Of a stretch of DNA of 64,000 nt, positions 57,190 to 64,000 are shown in pieces; positions within the stretch are counted from its first letter, which is position 1, and each line of letters begins with the position of its first letter. The notes under the pieces were generated by a model. It did no database searches. It worked only from the letters and a program-made list of their open reading frames with translations, and was not told the origin of the DNA. Source of the stretch: Molanna angustata (lineage: Eukaryota; Arthropoda; Insecta; Trichoptera; Molannidae); contig OY754987.1 in assembly GCA_963576475.1 (NCBI GenBank), positions 4,562,036 to 4,626,035 of the forward strand, in the 5' to 3' direction. The position numbers and the translations under genes are program-made.

Positions 57190-57550
57190 AAAAAAATACA
57201 AACTCTCATGTCCAAGACCAAGACCGGAGTTGTCTCGGTCTTATCACAAGTGGTCTTGATCTTGCATATCCAGTCTTGATCTTGAAACTTCAACGAAATA
57301 TATTTTTTATTTTTCTGTCAAATTCAATAATTGCAATGAAATATGACAAAAAACACCACTTTATGATTTTATGACAATAGTTCGTATGTAGTTAATTGCT
57401 TGCTTTTTAATTAAAAAAAGACTATAAAAATTTGCGAGATCGTCAGATTCTTGCGTTAAATCTTGGTAGACTCGTAGTCTTGCAAAGCCTGGTGTCGGTC
57501 TTAATCTTGCTGCAACACATAAGGCGTTCTTGGCCTTGGTTTTGCTCATC
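57190..57550. repeat. Low-complexity CAAGA/TCTTG-rich patch
   Basis: 'tccaagaccaagaccggag', 'cagtcttgatcttgaaact' and 'tcttggccttggttttgct' are dispersed over 360 bp. Both strands of the motif occur. It may be an old repeat; no frame. Confidence 0.4.
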
Positions 57551-57904
57551 ACTAGGACCATTGACCAGTGATAGAGTTACAAAATGACGAAGCATGATTT
57601 GTGATATCCAATATGATTATAAATTAATCGATTTCATCTTCAATCACGTTCATACACAAAACACAAACGAGGTAGGTCTGTTTTAATAATAATAATACCA
57701 AGACAGAGGCAAATGAACTGTTTATTATATAGAATGTGGAATTATCTTAATAATCTGGAAAAACAATTACAGACATCTTATATTAAATTTATCGTGGCTG
57801 TCAATGTCACATGAAATAATTGACATGAGAAATAATATGAAAGATATGATATTGTGAAGTAGACAAATTAATAAGAAACAGTTTGAACTCTATAATAAAT
57901 GCAA

Positions 57905-58700
57905 CTTATTTAAAAACGAGTGGGTTGTAGCCAACACTTAACTCTCCACACCATAGTAAGTGTTCATTTTTTCTTCTTGAAAGGTTGACAATTTCTAAAT
58001 GCATTTTTATTAAGTACATTTCTAATAGATTCTTAAACAAATATAAGATTCTCAGAGGACAAAAGTTTTCAAAATACACCATACACACAAAAACATTGTC
58101 ACGGAAATCATTGTATGCGTTTTCTGCATGATACCTGTTGAGAAATTTTAAGTAAAATTGCATTACCAGCAAGATGAGCATGTATGAGACAATGTATCAA
58201 TGTTGATGAGGCGATGTATCTATGTGTCAAGATAGAAGAATGTAGTGTTCGGTTCTCACTGCCTACCCCTTGAGGAAGATAAAAGTGGAGAGTAAAAAAA
58301 ATACACTTGTCTATAGAGACACATACAATATCAATATGATGTTGATCACTCAATTTCCCCTTACAAAAGCTATTTTACTTCTGTTATACCTATGCTTTTT
58401 TCATACAAATATGAAATTTATTTCACATTGATATGGCAGACCATAGATTTTATTCTTTAAATTTCGACATCCTTGAATGCATTTTTGATGAGTGTATTTT
58501 TATTGTATCACAATTTCAAACAGTATAAAAATACCTCGATTTTCCAAACCTGACGAAACTCACAGTGTGCACTCTCTGCATGATACCCGTTTAGAAATTG
58601 ATGTAAAAAAATACGCTAAAAAATTGTGAAATCATGACTCTCCACTATTCCATAGTGTGAAAAATCCAAAAAAATTATTTATATACAACATGACATGTAT
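57905..58700. repeat. Dispersed repeat R3, copy 2 (inverted relative to copy 1)
   Basis: The complement of 23,860-24,810. The minus-strand frame 58181-57906 starts MLILLVMQFYLKFLNRYH like copy 1, and differs at its end by an indel. It includes the same embedded 'ggggtaggcag' LINE tail, so that insertion is older than the duplication. Confidence 0.62.
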
Positions 58701-59014
58701 TGAATTAAAATGGGTGTGTTTTTGAAAATAATATGTAGGTATGTACATCAAATTAAGATTGATAAATTTATTAGTTTTTTAAAGTTCATTATTGTCTACC
58801 TACTAGATATTATAAATTAAAGATTATAACTAAAAATTAACAAGTATTTCGAAAGGGATTTATTTTTTTAAAGATAAAATATTTTAAAAAATGCAGCATT
58901 TTAGTTGGAAAACTGTTCAGGTCTTTAATTTTTAAACTTTAATTTTCCAGTTTGTGTAAATTTTGAAAATTAAAATCACAGTAAAGTATCAGTATTTTTT
59001 ATTCTGGTACTGTA

Positions 59015-59263
59015 TTGAATTTTTCTTTTGAGACGTTGCATGGATTGTTTGGAAGAGATTATCTCTTACCATTTAGAGGCATGTTATGTGATGAATTAAA
59101 TGTTTTTTTCACTTCAAATAGAGATATTAAGATACCTACTTCAATTGTTCAGATAAACTTAATTGAGAATTCCACACTTAAATTTATATCAACACGACAT
59201 GTAATGAAAGGAAGCTGTATTGTAACAATTTTGTCTGAAGAATTCATTTCAAACCTACACTGA
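59015..59263 (+). CDS. Possible small protein or orphan exon
   Basis: An 82-codon frame, MNFSFETLHGLFGRDYLLPF onward, ends with a stop at 59,263. Its composition is protein-like (FGRDYLLPFRGMLCDELNVF) and unlike the random AT-rich frames nearby. No splice site or domain could be assigned, and no matching neighbour exon was found. It could be a retroelement remnant. Low confidence. Confidence 0.2.
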   Translation: MNFSFETLHGLFGRDYLLPFRGMLCDELNVFFTSNRDIKIPTSIVQINLIENSTLKFISTRHVMKGSCIVTILSEEFISNLH

Positions 59264-59384
59264 TTAAATAAAACACTATTATGAAATATAAAATTGCGTA
59301 AAATTTACTAAAATCTTGATGGTTTTACTTATACAATTTTTATTATTTGATAAATTCATATTCGTAATCCAAATGAATTTTATT

Positions 59385-59830
59385 ATTATTATTTATTTAT
59401 AGGCAGGCAGCCAAGGCTGATGTGCCTATATCCACTGTCAAATTTTATTATTTGGTTGTAACTATTTTGCTGTGTCCAAAAAAAGTCCAGTCTCTTCTTG
59501 AAAATACCAACATTTTCAGCATCCATAACATGTTGGGGCAGTTTATTCCAAGTATTCACCACTCGATTTGAAAGAAAATGCTTTCGAGGATTTGTTGATA
59601 ACCTACTTTTCACAAGTTTTAAGCTATGGCCACGCAAATTAGTGTTATGACTATATTGAAAGAGATTTTTCATGTTTACACAGTCATTATGGCCTAATAA
59701 TATTTTGAATGTTTCAATATGATCTACACGTTCTCTTCGGTTTTCAAGTTCATTTTTTTCAAGATAATTTATTTCTCGACAATGTTTCATGCCAATATCT
59801 GCTAGATTTTGTATTGCCAAGTCTAACATT
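59385..59830 (-). mobile_element. CR1-like LINE C-terminal fragment
   Basis: Minus-strand frame: ERVDHIETFKILLGHNDCVN, NLRGHSLKLVKSRLSTNPRK, HFLSNRVVNTWNKLPQHVMD and VGIFKKRLDFFWTQQ, then a stop at 59,389. This is the standard CR1-type end (RGHxxKL...FFSxRVxxxWNxLP). An ATAATAATA-type stretch follows it. 5'-truncated near 59,830. Confidence 0.83.
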
Positions 59831-59861
59831 AAAAAAAATAAAAATTACATTATAAAAGTTC

Positions 59862-60005
59862 GGAGTAGAACATTTAGTCTGTCTGTATATGTGTGTGAAT
59901 GCCCCTTATAAATTTTGGTCCGCTTGATTAATAAAGACAAAAATTTCAGAAAATTTAGAAAGTTTTAGGCTCACAAAATTTTTAAACCTAAGAATTTAAA
60001 TTTTG
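59862..60005 (+). mobile_element. Repeat family R1, internal fragment
   Basis: 'ttcggagtagaacattta', 'ccccttataaattttggtcc' and 'aagttttaggctcacaaaat' match the centre of R1 copies. It runs directly into an M1 fragment. Confidence 0.7.
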
Positions 60006-60160
60006 GTTGCGCAAGCGCATAAAGTGATCACGTAAACCTGAAGATGACCTGTCTGTACCTTGCCTAAGCCCTGTCGGTACCTTGAATTCCTATTTCTTCT
60101 ATAATATTCCAACTTCGTCTCTATTGAGATGTTAAAAAGTTTGTCAAAAAAAATATCTCT
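60006..60160. mobile_element. MITE family M1, half copy
   Basis: 'gcgcaagcgcataaagtgat', 'attcctatttcttctataat' and 'gtctctattgagatgttaaa' match half of copy 1. Confidence 0.7.
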
Positions 60161-60559
60161 AATTTTTCAACTGCGGATTCGTGATGGAATTCCATAATCA
60201 AATATATAAAATTACTTAAAAAAATTAGTAACAACGCAAATTAGTGGAAGATGTGTAAAATTTGTGTTGTTACTTATTTTTTAAAGTACTTACCTAAATA
60301 TATATTTAAAAAATATCGTTTAAAAAATCTTTGACGATTCTATATGTATTCATTTTAACCGATTTTTAATTTTTACTATTATTTTTTTCAATAAATCTAA
60401 AATTTCTAAATTACGACTAAAGGATTTATATAATATATAATTTGGATATAAATCCATTAAACATGGAATGCAGAAAGAAGCTAACACCAACATTAATTAT
60501 ATTAGATATGCAGTTTGTGAAATTAAAATATTAACATTCAAAATAACAGGAATAGGTAA

Positions 60560-61005
60560 TTTCTAGAAATTGTCGTCGTGAAAGACATCCAATAAATTCG
60601 TTTGTCTGTACGAATGCCTTGTGTGGCATTTGAAGAAGGTTCATACCTTCACAAAACTCGGCTCAATTTAAAACCTGGTTTTAGGTCGCGCACTCGTTGC
60701 CTAACTTTCCTCAATTCCCAAGATCCACCTCGTCAAAAGAACTGACTCATCTTCAGAGCCTCACAGCTACATGATCACAGAGGATGTAATCTTTGCGCTT
60801 CGTGCCGATCTAAGAAACTCAATATTGTGAATTATTGTGGTGAGAACGTAACGGGAATTGGCCATGATTTCGCGAGGCGCCTCGCTTAAAGGGATCGTTC
60901 GTTTTCCATGTCTCCCTTTGAACGGCCTTACGGAAGAAATGTCTTGCTACAGAGTGCCCTCTGAAGAGCTTGGCGAGTAGTAAGACACCGAATTGAACCA
61001 GCTTT
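60560..61005. other. GC-richer stretch of unknown nature
   Basis: About 440 bp clearly richer in GC than its surroundings, including the 14-bp palindrome GCGAGGCGCCTCGC (60872-60885). Frames on both strands are broken by stops. It ends at a good splice-acceptor-like 'catttgttttcttcag'. Probably an old repeat or a decayed gene. Confidence 0.35.
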
Positions 61006-61035
61006 GTGATGACCGCGGGTCATTTGTTTTCTTCA

Positions 61036-61230
61036 GATATCCGTTGCTTTCTTGATTATGACGATGGTGAATACAAGTCCGAATTTCTCTTTTACGATGC
61101 GAAGTTGGAATCAAATCAAATACAATTTAAAAACAAGTGGGTTGTGGCCAACGCTAAACTCCTAACTAACAAGTCACTCCATAAAGTATTCAAATTTTTT
61201 GGAAAATTTCATATGTTTTTCATATTTTAA
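61036..61230 (+). CDS. Possible orphan exon
   Basis: After the acceptor-like TTTTCTTCAG at 61,027-61,036, the frame reads IRCFLDYDDGEYKSEFLFYD then AKLESNQIQFKNKWVVANAK and runs to a stop at 61,230. The stretch 'aaacaagtgggttgtggcca' recurs at 57,914 and, inverted, at about 24,770, so part belongs to repeat R3. A transposon-derived frame is as likely as a host exon. Confidence 0.2.
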   Translation, partial: DIRCFLDYDDGEYKSEFLFYDAKLESNQIQFKNKWVVANAKLLTNKSLHKVFKFFGKFHMFFIF

Positions 61231-61239
61231 AACTAATTC

Positions 61240-62640
61240 ATATAATATATACACAAAATGAGTTACCAGCATATAGACCAGTGAAGACTCCAGACATTAC
61301 CAAATATTAATCATTTTTATAACTAGGTAAGAATTAATTGAACAATGAATAAATAAATCAAGAAATAAATCAACCAATAAATAAATTAATGAACAAATAC
61401 TCAATTAAACAAATAACAATAGAAATGACGAATAATATAATAGAAATAATGAAAATAATAAAAATGCAAAAAACGGTAATAATGAATACATGTAGAATTG
61501 TTAAAGATTTTTTAAACGTTAATATTCGGGAATCAGTAGGGTTGTTAGGTAGTATAGAGACCTCCTCAGAGCCTAATCCTTTGATATGTTAAGTATCTGG
61601 ATGGGTGAACTATTCCCAATTGAAAGCTTGATGATGCGTTTGTTGCATTTTATTTTGCTCTTTTAAATAATTTACAATTTACGCATTGATCTGCTAATTC
61701 TTTTGAGGAATTGTATAATGGTAATAATAATAATTGAGTGTTATTATTTGTAGTGCTTAATTGTTATTAATATCATAAGTAAATCGGCCAGCGCCGCATA
61801 AAAGAAATATAATCATACGAATACTCAAGCGAACACCCTTGAAATATAATAATGGAGCTAATTTTTGAAAACTTTTCGCTGCTAACATACACAACTATCG
61901 AGAAAATAATAATTTTAAAAAGGTTTCGTCATATTATTCCAAGATATAACAATATAAACATGCATATTAAAATCAAATTTGACTATATAGTGATAGATAC
62001 AATTTGTCTTAAAACACCGCTAATTTATCTAGGACAGGCGTACAAGCGTTGTGTAAAATTCGTATAAGAGATACACAGTCGTTAATCAACTGATTTGCTA
62101 AACAGCGTTTAACGTTTTAGTATAACGTTTTTACGTGTTACTTTAACAACACGTTTATTAGTAAGACTGTGTGTTTTTATTTTATAATATATAATTATAT
62201 GCTATTTTCATTTATGGGATATGCCGTGATGGTATGAATGAATGAAATTATTGTCAACAACATAATATTATAATGTACGTATATGGTATTAATACAGACA
62301 TGTTATTGGTATCTATGTACAGTACCTACAAACATACTTCTAAGAGACCTCTAATTTCTATTTCGCGATCTCTAAGGTCACAAAATTCCGCACTAGAGGT
62401 CACCATACACCTGGCAGTGGTCAATGGTCACACGAAAACAGGACTTCAATTCAAACAATGAGAAATTCAAAAGTGGAACAAATGCTAATATCTCTAATCG
62501 ACAGTCAATTTATGTATGAATCTCAAGTATCCGCCTGCTAAAATGACATGAATACAAAGACCAACGCAGATTGGATCAGCGGTCACCAAACTTTAGGACC
62601 GCTCAATTCATTACAGGATTTGATAGTGTTGATTATAACG
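61240..62640. other. Gene-free AT-rich stretch
   Basis: No gene or clear repeat recognised. Confidence 0.35.
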
Positions 62641-62654
62641 CTGTGATGCACCGG

Positions 62655-62800
62655 CCTTGAATAGTGCATCCATTTTTTTATCAATCGAAAATACATATGT
62701 GAGGCAAAATATTTTCCCACAGATTTCAGCAATGATGTTCACCACCCATTATGAACGTTGTCTTTATGTGAGATGAAACTGGTGTGTAGGGATACACTTT
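62655..62800. repeat. Unnamed repeat R4, copy 3
   Basis: 'gttcaccacccattatgaac' and 'gtgagatgaaactggtgtgt' with 'aggga' match 42,385-42,665. Confidence 0.55.
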
Positions 62801-62884
62801 TATCTCTTCTCTTCTTCTTCGTTTCCTCAATGCTGAGGGTCGTGATCTATGGGGCCGCCAATAGACAGAACGAGTCGCCTCCAG

Positions 62885-63882
<998 letters not shown>

Positions 63883-64000
63883 TAGGCCTACAATATTATT
63901 ATACTCAGAATTTGTTCTCAGAGAGATTATATACTCAGAGAGTTCATGCAGCTCGGATGTGGAATCTTTAGCCGGAGAGTATCAGAGATGCCTCTAATTT

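Overview
This is a 64 kb piece of a gene-poor, AT-rich, repeat-laden animal genome, most likely an insect. The evidence is spliced genes with GT-AG introns, many 5'-truncated non-LTR retrotransposons, tRNA-derived SINEs, foldback MITEs, very long (TA)n tracts and short TTAGG-type arrays (the common insect telomere repeat). Retroelement 3' ends carrying a 'ggggtaggcagag' motif next to CATA repeats remind me of moth genomes, but I cannot fix the order from sequence alone.

Region by region. (1) 1-7,000 holds two divergent genes: ARL3 on the minus strand (three coding exons seen; the 3' part runs off the left edge) and an RCCD1-like RCC1-repeat gene on the plus strand (two coding exons). Their start codons lie 640 bp apart and probably share a promoter region. 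The RCCD1-like intron is filled with a 43-bp tandem repeat, a MITE, a LINE 3' end and a foldback element. (2) 7,000-11,880 holds LINE fragments and a 1-kb repeat. (3) 11,881-20,126 (minus strand) is a four-exon gene whose splice phases all agree; it encodes 384 residues and I do not recognise it. Its roughly 5-kb first intron contains a (TA)n-flanked inverted-repeat element and two head-to-head LINE fragments. (4) 20,200-64,000 shows no convincing host gene. It is a mosaic of LINE 3' ends (jockey-like, CR1/L2-like, RTE-like and others), at least three SINE families, minisatellites, unnamed dispersed repeats and a second (TA)n-flanked inverted-repeat element.

The most interesting structure is a class of inverted-repeat elements sitting inside (TA)n tracts (15,581-16,384 and 62,973-63,878). 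They share a hairpin followed by GAAACGTCGG, with a compensatory base-pair change between the two elements. A third foldback element (5,750-5,981) has an analogous hairpin. The architecture suggests Penelope-like retroelement ends or another structured-RNA element, but the hammerhead core is not intact in any copy. Other notable items are a run of hairpins at 51,949-52,036, an inverted repeat spanning the upstream region of the unknown gene, and several insertions with readable target-site duplications.
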